Positions 45,744 through 53,967 of a DNA stretch of 64,000 nucleotides are shown here, in pieces. A program made the position numbers and the translations under genes. Below the pieces are notes generated by a model that did not search any database, was not told the DNA's origin, and saw only the letters and a program-made list of their open reading frames with translations. Numbering within the stretch: the stretch's first letter is position 1; every line of letters begins with the position of its first letter. Source of the stretch: an uncultured Alphaproteobacteria bacterium (GTDB lineage: Bacteria; Pseudomonadota; Alphaproteobacteria; RF32; CAG-239); assembly GCA_910585375.1 (NCBI GenBank), contig CAJUCZ010000004.1, positions 24,466 to 88,465 on the forward strand. The letters run 5' to 3'.

Positions 45744-46760
45744 CTAAAGAAAAGGCCGAGGCATCACGACGCCGCCGTCGGAACTCAGGCTTCCTGTAAT
45801 ACGTCGCACGTTCAGATCCGAATTGTCTCCCAATGTCCGGTGATAAATATCGGCATAATTCCCGTGTACTTTCAATGCTTCGCGGAAGCCTTTCGGATTC
45901 ATTTCAAACTTCTGCCAAAGCTTGGGGTCCAGTCCGAGCATATTGCGAATAGATTGATCCTGTGCATTGTTTAAGATATCAACGTTTGTCGTGGTAATGC
46001 CGTATTCTTCCGCCAGATACAGGTTGTTAATCAGCCAGCTGATAATGCTTTGCAGCCTTGTGTTGTCACGGCTCACATAGGCATATACAGGTTTTGCGGT
46101 AATTACTTCCGGCAAGACCGCCACCTTGGATTTTTGCTGTTCATAAGCGATAGATTTCAAAAAAGCTTCGTTGCCGGTTATCAGGGCGCAGCGGTTCAGC
46201 ATGAAAGCTTCTTTGGTTTTTTGCTGGCTGGGAAATTTAATTGCTTTAAGCTTGAGTTTGTATTGCCTGTTGTATAAATCAAGATTATACAGCTCTTCCG
46301 AATTGTTAACGGCGCAAACCGTTTTGCCTTTAAATTCCAGCATGGATGTTGCTTCGCCGGGGTTGCGTGCGGCAAACATTTGCCGGTCAAAATACAACAA
46401 ACCGGCCGGAACAATCCTGCGGGAGATGTCCAGAGAGGCGGAATAAGGCGTGTTGCCGAGCATAACGTCAACTTTGCCTGATTGCAGGGCAGCTGCGGCC
46501 TCGGATTGCGGCACGTTGACCAGCTCAAAATATTTTTCATTGCCAAAAATGGCGGAAGCAAAAATTTTGCATATTTCCGCATCAAAACCCTGCCACTGTT
46601 TTTCTTCGTCACGATAAGCAAAAGCGCGGCTGTCCAGCGTCGTACCGCAGCGAATGGCACCGTGCGACTTAATGTAGCGCAATCCTGCGTCTTCCGCCCG
46701 TGCGGAAACTGTTGTAAAAATACAGGCCGTTAAAATTAAAATTGTGTGTTTCAGTTTCAT
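45744..46760 (-). CDS. General L-amino acid ABC transporter binding protein (AapJ/BztA-like), orphan
   Basis: From ATG 46760 the product has 338 residues with a signal peptide (TILILTACIFTTVSARA). Family features are HGAIRCGTTLDSRAFAYRDE, WQGFDAEICKIFASAIFG, SGKVDVMLGNTPYSASLDIS and, near the C-terminus, KVHGNYADIYHRTLGD, all typical of AapJ/BztA. The aapQMP permease and ATPase genes are absent on both sides, which is unusual for this family. mlaC-like is divergent, 60 bases away. Confidence 0.88.
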   Translation of the reverse strand: MKLKHTILILTACIFTTVSARAEDAGLRYIKSHGAIRCGTTLDSRAFAYRDEEKQWQGFDAEICKIFASAIFGNEKYFELVNVPQSEAAAALQSGKVDVMLGNTPYSASLDISRRIVPAGLLYFDRQMFAARNPGEATSMLEFKGKTVCAVNNSEELYNLDLYNRQYKLKLKAIKFPSQQKTKEAFMLNRCALITGNEAFLKSIAYEQQKSKVAVLPEVITAKPVYAYVSRDNTRLQSIISWLINNLYLAEEYGITTTNVDILNNAQDQSIRNMLGLDPKLWQKFEMNPKGFREALKVHGNYADIYHRTLGDNSDLNVRRITGSLSSDGGVVMPRPFL

Positions 46761-46819
46761 TTTTTTAACCAATATGTTATACTATAAACTCAGGCAAAAT
46801 TAATATAAGGCATTTTTTC

Positions 46820-47515
46820 ATGAAACGTAATCATTTTTTACAACTTATTATCGTCTGTTTTTTATTGTTGTTGTCCTCCGGAGTTCGTGCCTTGCCGATT
46901 GATAAAACTGTGGCCGAATCCTGGGTGCGGGATAAAGGAAACAGATTGCTGGATACTTTCAATGAAAAAGACCTTTCCGTCAAATATCAAAAACTTGATA
47001 CGCTTTTTATAAAATATGTAGACTTGGACTATATTGGAAAATTTGTGCTTGGAAAATACTGGAAGCTCTTGAATGAAAAACAGCAAAAAGAATACCTTTC
47101 CCTGTTTCGCCGGTATGCATTGTCTTTGTACAAAGGCTTTCCGCTGAGTTTTGACAACCGCCTGTCTTTTAAGGTCGGAAACGTTGACAGCCGCGAAAGT
47201 TATACCGATGTCTGGACCGGCATAAATTTGGCGCCGGCAGAAAAAGGCGGAGCTGATACAACCGTCAGCGTTGCCTTTCGCTTGCATAAGAAAAACAATG
47301 AAATCAAAATCATTGACATCACGTTGGGCGAGAGCAGTCTGATTTTATCTTACCGCAGCCGTTTTTATCAAATGATGGAAGAAGCCGATTCTGATCCCGT
47401 CTGGTTTATGGAAGACTTGCAAACCATAACGGAATCAAACGAGAAGAACAACCGGCTGCAGCTGCAAAATTTCGAATTTGGGCAAAAACCTGCGGCATTG
47501 CCGGTACAATTGTAA
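46820..47515 (+). CDS. MlaC/Ttg2D-family phospholipid-binding periplasmic protein, orphan
   Basis: The 231-residue protein has a signal peptide (LQLIIVCFLLLLSSGVRA). The MlaC (Tol_Tol_Ttg2) fold shows FIKYVDLDYIGKFVLGKYWK, NEKQQKEYLSLFRRYALSLY and IKIIDITLGESSLILSYRSRF. MlaC shuttles phospholipids between the outer membrane and the MlaFEDB complex. None of the other Mla genes is nearby. A 50-residue C-terminal extension past the fold is poorly conserved in type. Confidence 0.87.
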   Translation: MKRNHFLQLIIVCFLLLLSSGVRALPIDKTVAESWVRDKGNRLLDTFNEKDLSVKYQKLDTLFIKYVDLDYIGKFVLGKYWKLLNEKQQKEYLSLFRRYALSLYKGFPLSFDNRLSFKVGNVDSRESYTDVWTGINLAPAEKGGADTTVSVAFRLHKKNNEIKIIDITLGESSLILSYRSRFYQMMEEADSDPVWFMEDLQTITESNEKNNRLQLQNFEFGQKPAALPVQL

Positions 47516-47582
47516 AAAGCTGTTGAATTTCCGGCCGTATAAGATTATTATCTCTCTCATGTTTTGAATGAGGAGAAAAAGA

Positions 47583-48971
47583 ATGACTAAAATATATCTG
47601 CATAATACCGTCAGCCGCCGTAAGGAGGAGTTTGTTCCGATTGACGCTGAAAATGTGCGGATGTATGTCTGCGGTCCGACAGTTTATGACAAGGCTCACC
47701 TCGGCAATGCCAAGACCTCTGTGGTTTTTGACGTCTGGTACCGGCTCTTGCGCGCCGTTTACGGAGCAGAACATGTTACCTATGTTTCCAATATCACCGA
47801 TGTTGATGATAAGATTTTGAATAAACACAAAGAAACCGGCAAACCCATTCGCGAAATTACCGAACAGACTTATCAGTGGTATCTGGACGATATGAAACGC
47901 CTGAACGTGCTGGATCCGAATTACCGTCCGCGCGCGACCGAATATATTGGTGAGATGATAGAACTTGTCAAGCGCCTGCTTGCCAACGGCCATGCTTATG
48001 AGGCTGCCGGTCATGTCCTGTTTAGTGTCGATTCTATGCCCGCTTACGGCTTTTTGTCCGGCCGCTCAATGAAAGAAATGCTGGCGGGCGCACGGATTGA
48101 TGTGGCTGATTATAAGAAAAATCCGGCGGATTTTGTCTTGTGGAAACCGTCTGACGCAGATCAGCCGGGATGGGACAGCCCTTGGGGTTACGGCCGTCCG
48201 GGCTGGCATCTGGAATGTTCTGCCATGAGCTCAAAACTGCTGGGAAATGATTTTGACATTCACGGCGGCGGTTCGGATTTGATTTTTCCGCACCATGAGA
48301 ATGAATGTGCCCAGTCATGTTGCGCTTTTGAGGGCTCAAAATTTGCCCGTTATTGGATTCATGCCGGCATGCTGATGGTTGACGGCGTTAAAATGTCCAA
48401 GTCCTTGGGCAATTTTTATATCGTTGATGAGATTTTGGCCAAATATCCGGCTGAGGCTTTGCGTCTTTTGTTCCTGAGCGGACACTACCACCAGCCGTTT
48501 AACTTTACGTTTGACGGTCTGAATCAGGCCAAGGCAACGCTCGATAAATTTTATAACGCATTGCTCAAGACCGCGGAAGTTGAAGTTGATGATAAGGCTG
48601 CACCGGATGCGCGGGTGCTGGAAGCGCTGGCTGATGATTTGAACACGCCGCTGGCAATTTCTTATCTGCATGAGATTGTGAACAGCCTGAATAAAGCCGA
48701 AACGCCGGAAGAAAAGAAAAAATATAAGTCACAGTTGCTGGCAAGCGCAGATTTGCTTGGCTTGTTGTGGCAGCAGCCAGAGATTTGGTTTAAGGGTGGT
48801 GAAAACGCTGCATCGCTGGATGAAAAAGCGATTGAAGCTAAAATTGCCGAGCGTTTGGCCGCTAAAAAGAATAAGGACTATGCCTTGGCGGATAAGATTC
48901 GCAATGATTTGAAAGAACAGGGGATTTTGCTTGAAGACGGCCCCGCGGGCACGACTTGGAAAATTGCCTGA
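47583..48971 (+). CDS. cysS: Cysteinyl-tRNA synthetase
   Basis: I use ATG 47583, directly after AGGAGAAAAAGA; an in-frame ATG at 47568 lies on the ribosome-binding site. The 462-residue class I enzyme has MYVCGPTVYDKAHLGNAKT (HIGH-type motif with zinc Cys), GRPGWHLECSAMS, HHENECAQS and KMSKSLGNFY (KMSKS). The C-terminal helical DALR-like domain ends LLEDGPAGTTWKIA. It charges tRNA-Cys. It is complete. Confidence 0.96.
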   Translation: MTKIYLHNTVSRRKEEFVPIDAENVRMYVCGPTVYDKAHLGNAKTSVVFDVWYRLLRAVYGAEHVTYVSNITDVDDKILNKHKETGKPIREITEQTYQWYLDDMKRLNVLDPNYRPRATEYIGEMIELVKRLLANGHAYEAAGHVLFSVDSMPAYGFLSGRSMKEMLAGARIDVADYKKNPADFVLWKPSDADQPGWDSPWGYGRPGWHLECSAMSSKLLGNDFDIHGGGSDLIFPHHENECAQSCCAFEGSKFARYWIHAGMLMVDGVKMSKSLGNFYIVDEILAKYPAEALRLLFLSGHYHQPFNFTFDGLNQAKATLDKFYNALLKTAEVEVDDKAAPDARVLEALADDLNTPLAISYLHEIVNSLNKAETPEEKKKYKSQLLASADLLGLLWQQPEIWFKGGENAASLDEKAIEAKIAERLAAKKNKDYALADKIRNDLKEQGILLEDGPAGTTWKIA

Positions 48972-48975
48972 ATTG

Positions 48976-49007
48976 TAAAAACGCCGCCGTCCGTGCGGCG
49001 TTTTTTT
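48976..49007 (+). terminator. Terminator of cysS
   Basis: AAAAACGCCGC-CGTCCGT-GCGGCGTTTTTTT, 8 bases after the stop. Confidence 0.9.
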
Positions 49008-49269
49008 ATATCTGAATTTTCGTCCGGAGATTAAATTTTATAAAATTTCCGCAGCAATGGTGTATAATGCAGTTTGCGGCGGGTGGTGGAAGAAGATATT
49101 TCTGACGGGGGAGGAAACAAAGGGTGGTCGGGAAAGATAGACATGCAGCTGACAAGATCTTGTTCTCGCAGACGGACGGTTGATTTGTAATAGTATGTAT
49201 CCGTTGGCATAATATTAAACGCCTTGGGACTATTGGGATTTTTGTTACTCACTTTTGTTTCCGATCATT

Positions 49270-49305
49270 ATAATGAAAAAGCCCCTGAGTGACAGAGGCG
49301 CTTTT
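49270..49305 (-). terminator. Terminator of the 49310-49531 gene
   Basis: On the minus strand AAAAGCGCCTCTGTCACTCAGGGGCTTTTTC forms a short imperfect hairpin with a T tract, just past the stop. Confidence 0.65.
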
Positions 49306-49309
49306 CTTG

Positions 49310-49531
49310 TTAATTGATTTTATATTCTTCCGTTGAATCTTGAATGTTTTGACAAACGGCCTTTGCAAAAGATTTTTTGGCAATGTAAGTCAGGAAAAGA
49401 GGCTCTTCCAATTTTAGCATCCCCAAAGCTTCTTCGAGAGCTTCAAAACTTTGATGAATTTTGCTGATCAAAATGGCGTTGCTGTTGATTAAGTCGTAGT
49501 CCGCATTAATGTTTTCATTAATATTTCTCAT
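49310..49531 (-). CDS. Small acidic protein of unknown function
   Basis: The 73-residue protein starts at ATG 49531 with a strong AGGAGG five bases upstream. It is helical and acidic (HQSFEALEEALGMLKLEEPL, AKAVCQNIQDSTEEY), with one Cys. There is no membrane segment. The spacing of the good ribosome-binding site and the terminator supports a real gene. The family is not recognised. The 230 bases upstream to 49764 hold no gene. Confidence 0.6.
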   Translation of the reverse strand: MRNINENINADYDLINSNAILISKIHQSFEALEEALGMLKLEEPLFLTYIAKKSFAKAVCQNIQDSTEEYKIN

Positions 49532-49764
49532 CACTACCTCCTAAAGGAATTTTTTGTGGATAACTAAATTCAGTCCTCGACATGAATATTAGCAATAAAT
49601 TTTTAATCTGGGTAGTAGGTAAATTTCGATACCTGTGTACGAAAAATAGGTACACCTAAGCGAATTGAAATTTTATAATAATTTCATATATATAGCAAAC
49701 TAAAAACGAAAAACGGACGCTTTTTCATAAGGCGTCCGTCTCGATTCCTTTAGATTCGTTGCGT

Positions 49765-50454
49765 TTACGGCTCCATGATAATGCATTCGATTCCGTTATT
49801 TTTACTGTCAATGAGCTTTTTAAAATCATGCGGGTTAACCGGACCCTGTGTAAAGAGATCATAATGAATTGGCACAACTGTCTTAACGCCGAGCCATTCG
49901 GCAGCCAGAACCGCTTGCGGAATATCCATGTTCACCCGTCCGCCAATCGGAATAAGCGCCATTTCGGGCTGATAAATTTCTTTAACCAGTTTGAAGTCAA
50001 AATTGACAGCCGTGTCACCCAGATGATAAATTCGGATAGTGCCGAAATCAAAAATAATGCCAGCTGATATGTCAAACGGTGTGTTGTCCGGCAAAAGTCC
50101 GCTGTGTACGGCCGGACGAAAAATTGCCTTGCCCCACGGAAAAAGCTGCTCAACGCCAATCGGAACGCCAAAAGCTTTAACGCCGTTGTTTTGCAGATAA
50201 CGCGCAACTTCAAAAGTTGTGGTGACGGTAATATCGTTTCTTTGAGCAATGCTAATCGAGTCGCCAATATGATCCGGATGTCCGTGTGTGATAAGAATGT
50301 CATCAACAACGATCTCGTCAGGTGTTTTGACGGCCATTGGAGCGTTGGTCAAAAAAGGATCAACGGCTATCTTGTGGCCGTCTTTTTCAAAAATAAAACC
50401 GCTGTGCCCCAAAAATGTGATGTTGACGCCGCCGCGGTTTAAAACTTGAGTCAT
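49765..50454 (-). CDS. UPF0173 metal-dependent hydrolase (UlaG-like metallo-beta-lactamase fold)
   Basis: The 229-residue protein starts GVNITFLGHSGFIFEKDGHK. It carries the metal motif ILITHGHPDHIGDSISIA (HxHxDH, about 60-68), later IYHLGDTAVNFDFKLV (Asp) and VVPIHYDLFTQGP (His). This matches the UPF0173/UlaG-like family of cytoplasmic metal hydrolases with unknown substrate. Metal ligands are complete. The small gene 50467-50658 lies upstream on the same strand, so they are probably co-transcribed. Confidence 0.9.
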   Translation of the reverse strand: MTQVLNRGGVNITFLGHSGFIFEKDGHKIAVDPFLTNAPMAVKTPDEIVVDDILITHGHPDHIGDSISIAQRNDITVTTTFEVARYLQNNGVKAFGVPIGVEQLFPWGKAIFRPAVHSGLLPDNTPFDISAGIIFDFGTIRIYHLGDTAVNFDFKLVKEIYQPEMALIPIGGRVNMDIPQAVLAAEWLGVKTVVPIHYDLFTQGPVNPHDFKKLIDSKNNGIECIIMEP

Positions 50455-50466
50455 GTTGTTCAGTCC

Positions 50467-50658
50467 TTATCCGATATGGTTTATTTTATTAAAAACAATC
50501 CGTCCGGCTGCCGAAGAATGCTGCGGCATCAGATATTGATTCTTGTCCCAGCTGTCGACCAGAGTGTCAATAATCTGCCGGTGTCTGATGTTGGGAGAAA
50601 AGGCAAAACCGTCTGACATTTCTCCGATTAAATAATTGGCTATATTTATTCTTTGCAT
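50467..50658 (-). CDS. Small protein of unknown function upstream of the UPF0173 gene
   Basis: I choose ATG 50658, with GGAGG seven bases upstream; the longer in-frame start at 50673 overlaps that site. The product has 63 residues (MQRINIANYLIGEMSDGFAF...). It contains SPNIRHRQIIDTLVDSWDKN and looks like a short helical protein. It ends 12 bases before the UPF0173 gene. The family is not recognised. Confidence 0.55.
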   Translation of the reverse strand: MQRINIANYLIGEMSDGFAFSPNIRHRQIIDTLVDSWDKNQYLMPQHSSAAGRIVFNKINHIG

Positions 50659-50740
50659 ACTTTCCTCCATCACACGGGTTAAGTAACAATTTTAATATAT
50701 TAACCAATTGTTAACAAAAAAGTCCACATAGATACAATTA

Positions 50741-51715
50741 TTATATCGCCATATGCTTATAAACTTTCCAGGTGGAGGTAATAATATTCTCCAGACTGCT
50801 GTGCATTGCCCGCCAGCCTAAAAGTTTGTTGGCCTTTTGGGGGGAAGCCAGCAGCGCAGCCGGATCTCCTGCCCGCCGAGGTGCAAATTCATAAGAAATC
50901 TCTTTTCCGGTAATCTCTTGCGTTTTCAAAAGCATCTCTAAAACGCTGATGCCTTTCTCCGTTCCCAGATTAAAAATTTGGCTTTCGTTGCTTTTATTCA
51001 GATAATCTATAGCGCAAAGATGAGCCGAAGCCAGGTCTGAAACATGAATATAGTCGCGAATGCAGGTGCCATCACGCGTGTCATAATCATTGCCGAAAAT
51101 CATAACTTTGTCACGCATGCCGCAAGCGGCTTCCATAATAATCGGCAACAGATTCTGCGGTTTATTCTCCAACCCTTTGACAATCCCGTCTTCATCATAA
51201 CCAACGGCGTTAAAATAACGCAGAGATACAAACTTGATGCCTTTTAAAGTATCGTACCACTTCATGTAATTTTCCATATCCAGTTTGGTAAAACCGTAAA
51301 AATTTATCGGAGAAGTCGGGTGCTTTTCATCGACCGGCAAATATTCCGGCATACCGTAAACAGCCGCAGACGAAGAAAAAATAATTTTTTTGACACCGGC
51401 CTCAGTCATGGCATTTAATGTATTTAAGGCGCCGACAAGATTGTTGTTGGCATATTTCTCAGGATTTTCCATCGATTCTCCGACAGCCTTTTTGGCAGCC
51501 AGAAAAATCACGGCCTCAATATTCTGCTTCATGGCCGGGAGTAGGGTGTCGTAATCCAAAATATCCCCGCGGATAAACTGGGCATCTGCAAACAGATTCT
51601 GCTCCAGTCCGGTAGAAAGATTGTCATAAACACAAACTTCATGCTTTGCCGTGAGCAAGGCCTTAACAACATGACTGCCGATATATCCTGCTCCGCCGAT
51701 AACCAATATCTTCAT
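50741..51715 (-). CDS. galE: UDP-glucose 4-epimerase
   Basis: From ATG 51715 (GGGAGC upstream) the 324-residue enzyme begins KILVIGGAGYIGSHVVKAL, the GxxGxxG NAD-binding motif. Ser in FSSSAAVYG and Tyr/Lys in NFYGFTKLDMENYMKWY (YxxxK) form the SDR catalytic set, and CIRDYIHVSDLASAHL is diagnostic of GalE. It interconverts UDP-glucose and UDP-galactose for surface polysaccharide. An in-frame upstream extension rich in hydrophobic residues (to 51802) lacks a ribosome-binding site and I exclude it. Confidence 0.94.
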   Translation of the reverse strand: MKILVIGGAGYIGSHVVKALLTAKHEVCVYDNLSTGLEQNLFADAQFIRGDILDYDTLLPAMKQNIEAVIFLAAKKAVGESMENPEKYANNNLVGALNTLNAMTEAGVKKIIFSSSAAVYGMPEYLPVDEKHPTSPINFYGFTKLDMENYMKWYDTLKGIKFVSLRYFNAVGYDEDGIVKGLENKPQNLLPIIMEAACGMRDKVMIFGNDYDTRDGTCIRDYIHVSDLASAHLCAIDYLNKSNESQIFNLGTEKGISVLEMLLKTQEITGKEISYEFAPRRAGDPAALLASPQKANKLLGWRAMHSSLENIITSTWKVYKHMAI

Positions 51716-51824
51716 AAATTGCTCCCTGATAAATAAATTTCTGAATAAAATAATAACAGATAAAATAATTGAAAAAAAGTATTGACTAAAAGAAATAAAC
51801 ATATTATTAATTCACACATCTGAT

Positions 51825-51910
51825 GGGGGTATGGCGGAACTGGTAGACGCGCTAGACTCAAAATCTTGTGGCCTCAGGCCGTGTCAGTTCGAGTCTGACT
51901 ACCCCTACCA
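51825..51910 (+). tRNA. tRNA-Leu (CAA)
   Basis: 86 bases. The acceptor GGGGGTA pairs with TACCCCT (first pair G-U). The D arm is GCGGAACTGGTAGACGCGC, the anticodon loop contains CAA in ACTCAAAATCT, and there is a variable arm (TGTGGCCTCAGGCCGTG) typical of class II tRNA. The T arm is GTTCGAGTC and CCA is encoded. Confidence 0.95.
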
Positions 51911-51916
51911 ATCAGT

Positions 51917-51951
51917 AAAACTCCGAAGTTATAGCTTTCGGAGTTTTTTTT
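51917..51951 (+). terminator. Terminator of tRNA-Leu
   Basis: AAAACTCCGAAG-TTATA-GCTTTCGGAGTTTTTTTT, seven bases after the tRNA. Confidence 0.88.
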
Positions 51952-52059
51952 GTAATCTTTTCTTGCTTTTTTTCAGTATCCGGTTGCTTGTGCTTTTTCT
52001 TCCCTGTCATTTTGTTTCTTTTTCTTTTCTCTATCCTCTTGTTTTCTCAACGCACAATA

Positions 52060-52684
52060 TTCATTGCACTTCCTTTCGGAGTACCGCTATCCTCAAGGTA
52101 CCATACAAACTGACGCCTCACCCGCTGGGTGCGACCTCCCGACCGCGGGTCTCCTGGCACTGACTAACCGATCGCCGCCGACGTTCGGCCGCGGCTCTCT
52201 GAAGCTCTGCATAAAACGTGCGCCGCCCGCCGTGCGGGTCACTCCCTGTCTCTTTTTTTTATAGTCGCCCTCGGGCTTGACCCGAGGGTCCATCTCACAA
52301 CCGGTACAGTGCCTGTTTCTTCATGGATTCTCGGGTCGCAGCCCGAGAATGACAAATGCTTCAAAGCACCATTCCCCCGTCCGATACAATTTGGAGTGCC
52401 CTTTGTGACAACCCCAAATGAAGCACTACACCCCTCAAGCCTGAGGGGGTGGGGGAGCGCTAAGTAAAAACAACCGCAGCGAGCCTGGATGCCTAAGTTG
52501 ACCTGCCCTTTAACGAGTACCTCTTAGTCTTTGTGAAAAAGAGGGAATTAAAAACACCATTCCCCCGTCCGGCACGGTTTGTGTGCCCTTAGCAAATGAG
52601 CGTAGGGCTGCCTTTTTATTTTTGGCTGCCGGCCTCCCGGTCTTTTTGGCAGTCAAAAAGTAACAATAAAAAATAACCAACTCT
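52060..52684. repeat. Mosaic palindromic repeat block, copy 2
   Basis: Shares with 13250-14129, in the same order, the units CCTCACCCGCTGGGTG, CCCTCGGGCTTGACCCGAGGG, TTCTCGGGTCGCAGCCCGAGAA, AATGCTTCAAAGCACCATTC, CCCCTCAAGCCTGAGGGGGT and GAGCGCTAAGTAAAAACAAC. It adds CGATCGCCGCCGACGTTCGGCC, also found upstream of the cysteine-rich gene near 29680. No gene is seen. Between 51952 and 52060 there is pyrimidine-rich sequence with nothing recognisable. Confidence 0.7.
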
Positions 52685-52822
52685 ATGAAGAAAACAAAAC
52701 CAGGAAATAAAAAAAGAAAAACAACGAAAAAATGGGGCGGAAAGAGAGCGGAAAACGAAAGGGACAAGGGGGCGGGAGAAAAAAGGAAAGTCGCGGGGAG
52801 AGAAAACGGAGAACAAACGTGA
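52685..52822 (+). CDS. Lysine-rich mini-ORF in repeat element (copy 2 of 3)
   Basis: Forty-five codons, MKKTKPGNKKRKTTKK then WGGKRAENERDKGAG. It follows a CTTTTTGGCAGTCAAAAAG hairpin, with the outer stem replaced by other sequence. It has the same start as copies 1 and 3. There is no ribosome-binding site; it may be only a repeat. Confidence 0.25.
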   Translation: MKKTKPGNKKRKTTKKWGGKRAENERDKGAGEKRKVAGRENGEQT

Positions 52823-53062
52823 CAAGGGGGTGAGAAGAAAGAGACATACTACACCCTCTCATGAGTGAGAGGGATGGGGAGAGTTGATCAGCCCGATTAC
52901 CGAACAACTTCTTAATCTTTGGAGCAAAGAGGTGAATATTAAGCGCTAAGTTTTAGAGCGTAGCGACCTTAACTTTGCTCTGAAGATTTAGAAAGTGAGG
53001 TTGGGCTTGATTTTTGCTTACTTTTGATCAAGCAAAAGTAAGAAAGAAGAAATCCCAACTCT

Positions 53063-53179
53063 ATGAAGAAACCAAAACCCGAAAATAAAAAAAGAAAAAC
53101 AACGAAAAAATGGGGCGGAAAGAGAGAGGAGAGAAAACGGGACAAACGGGGATATAAGAGAAAGGAAGGAGAGGACTAA
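53063..53179 (+). CDS. Lysine-rich mini-ORF in repeat element (copy 3 of 3)
   Basis: Thirty-eight codons, MKKPKPENKKRKTTKK then WGGKREERKRDKRGYK. It is preceded by CTTACTTTTG-ATCAAG-CAAAAGTAAG (53017-53042), the covarying equivalent of the hairpin before copy 1. It is probably a repeat component; coding is doubtful. Confidence 0.25.
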   Translation: MKKPKPENKKRKTTKKWGGKREERKRDKRGYKRKEGED

Positions 53180-53273
53180 ACATCTCCTGATGAGAAAATG
53201 AAAAAGAAAATAAAGAGTGCATCAGAGGGCGGGAAAATAATTAAATAAGCTGTTTATATCTTTTACTAAGATA

Positions 53274-53302
53274 TTGACTATTAATTCCTTTAAAGAATAA
53301 TA
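53274..53302 (+). promoter_or_regulatory. Candidate promoter of the small-gene operon 53329-53939
   Basis: TTGACT (53274-53279), a 17-base spacer and ATAATA (53297-53302), or TAATAT with an 18-base spacer. It is 27 bases before the first start codon. Confidence 0.55.
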
Positions 53303-53328
53303 TTATTCTATATGGGTTTGAGGGAAAA

Positions 53329-53577
53329 ATGAAAATATGGAATATTTATCAGTTTAGCAAACAAGACGGACGATTGTTGGATTTTTTGAAGCTGCAGGCT
53401 GAAGAAATGCCGGAAATTCCGGTTGAAATCGATTTTTTGCAATTTTCCGGCAGTCAGGAAATCTATATTTGTGGCATTTGTTATAACGGCATTAATATCA
53501 AAAGCTTTTTATCCTCACAAAGCGTTCAATACTTTTACAATTTAGTCGAAAAGGAACTTGAAAATGAAAGAACTTGA
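53329..53577 (+). CDS. Small protein of unknown function, first gene of a coupled trio
   Basis: The 82-residue acidic protein has segments QFSKQDGRLLDFLKLQAEEM and FLSSQSVQYFYNLVEKELEN. AGGGAAAA precedes the ATG. Its end overlaps the next gene by 14 bases. It is convergent with the phage repressor, so it may belong to the phage-like region. The family is not recognised. Confidence 0.6.
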   Translation: MKIWNIYQFSKQDGRLLDFLKLQAEEMPEIPVEIDFLQFSGSQEIYICGICYNGINIKSFLSSQSVQYFYNLVEKELENERT

Positions 53578-53716
53578 TTTATGGAAGTTGCAGTTGCAAA
53601 GTTTTGAGAAAATTTTCGGACCATATTTGTTGCCGCACCGGTCAATGCTTCAGCCGGATAATGATAATACGCCGGACAAAACGGAAGGAGGGAGTGATGA
53701 TACTGACCAAAAATGA
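53564..53716 (+). CDS. Very small acidic protein, middle gene of the trio
   Basis: Fifty residues from ATG 53564 (AAGGAACTTGAAA upstream) to TGA 53716: MKELDLWKLQLQSFEKIFGP, then an acidic tail with PDNDNTPDKTEGGSDDTDQK. It overlaps the genes on both sides (14 and 20 bases), which is strong evidence of a translationally coupled small operon. Function unknown. Confidence 0.6.
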   Translation: MKELDLWKLQLQSFEKIFGPYLLPHRSMLQPDNDNTPDKTEGGSDDTDQK

Positions 53717-53939
53717 GCTTGAGGTTTGCCGTCTTTTTCGAAGAAAACGGACCTTCGAACAAGCCTATCAGCACAGCCGTTTCCGCAGTCAGGGAAATTT
53801 TATGACTTATATAAAAAGACTGCTGTATTTGGGAGTGCTGGAAGAATATGTTCATTTCTATGAACGTGACGGTCTGATTAACGAGCATCGGACGTACCGT
53901 TGCGTTCATAAAAATTTATTTTACAAAAGCTTTAAATAA
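53697..53939 (+). CDS. Small basic protein with helix-turn-helix look, third gene of the trio
   Basis: I start at ATG 53697, just after GGAGGGAGTG; longer upstream readings are the same DNA in another frame. The product has 80 residues: LTKNELEVCRLFRRKRTFEQ, AYQHSRFRSQGNFMTYIKRL and a basic end. The pattern fits a small winged-helix or HTH DNA-binding protein of phage type, but I cannot name a family. Confidence 0.6.
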   Translation: MILTKNELEVCRLFRRKRTFEQAYQHSRFRSQGNFMTYIKRLLYLGVLEEYVHFYERDGLINEHRTYRCVHKNLFYKSFK

Positions 53940-53967
53940 CAATAAGTTGTTTGTTTAAGTTGAGATG

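Noticed and set aside
49031..49252. 73-residue minus-strand ORF starting at GTG
   Set aside because: No ribosome-binding site, Ser/Pro-rich with no structure, and no terminator of its own; not convincing as a gene.
50741..51802. Longer GalE with a 29-residue hydrophobic N-terminal extension
   Set aside because: GalE begins at MKILVIGG with a ribosome-binding site; the extension lies in the AT-rich intergenic region before tRNA-Leu.
52510..52907. Phe/Leu-rich minus-strand ORFs
   Set aside because: Same antisense artefact of the purine-rich repeat as at 14084; no start signals.
51825..53300. tRNA-Leu as a prophage left attachment site
   Set aside because: No integrase nearby and no second copy of the tRNA 3' end within the window; cannot be supported.
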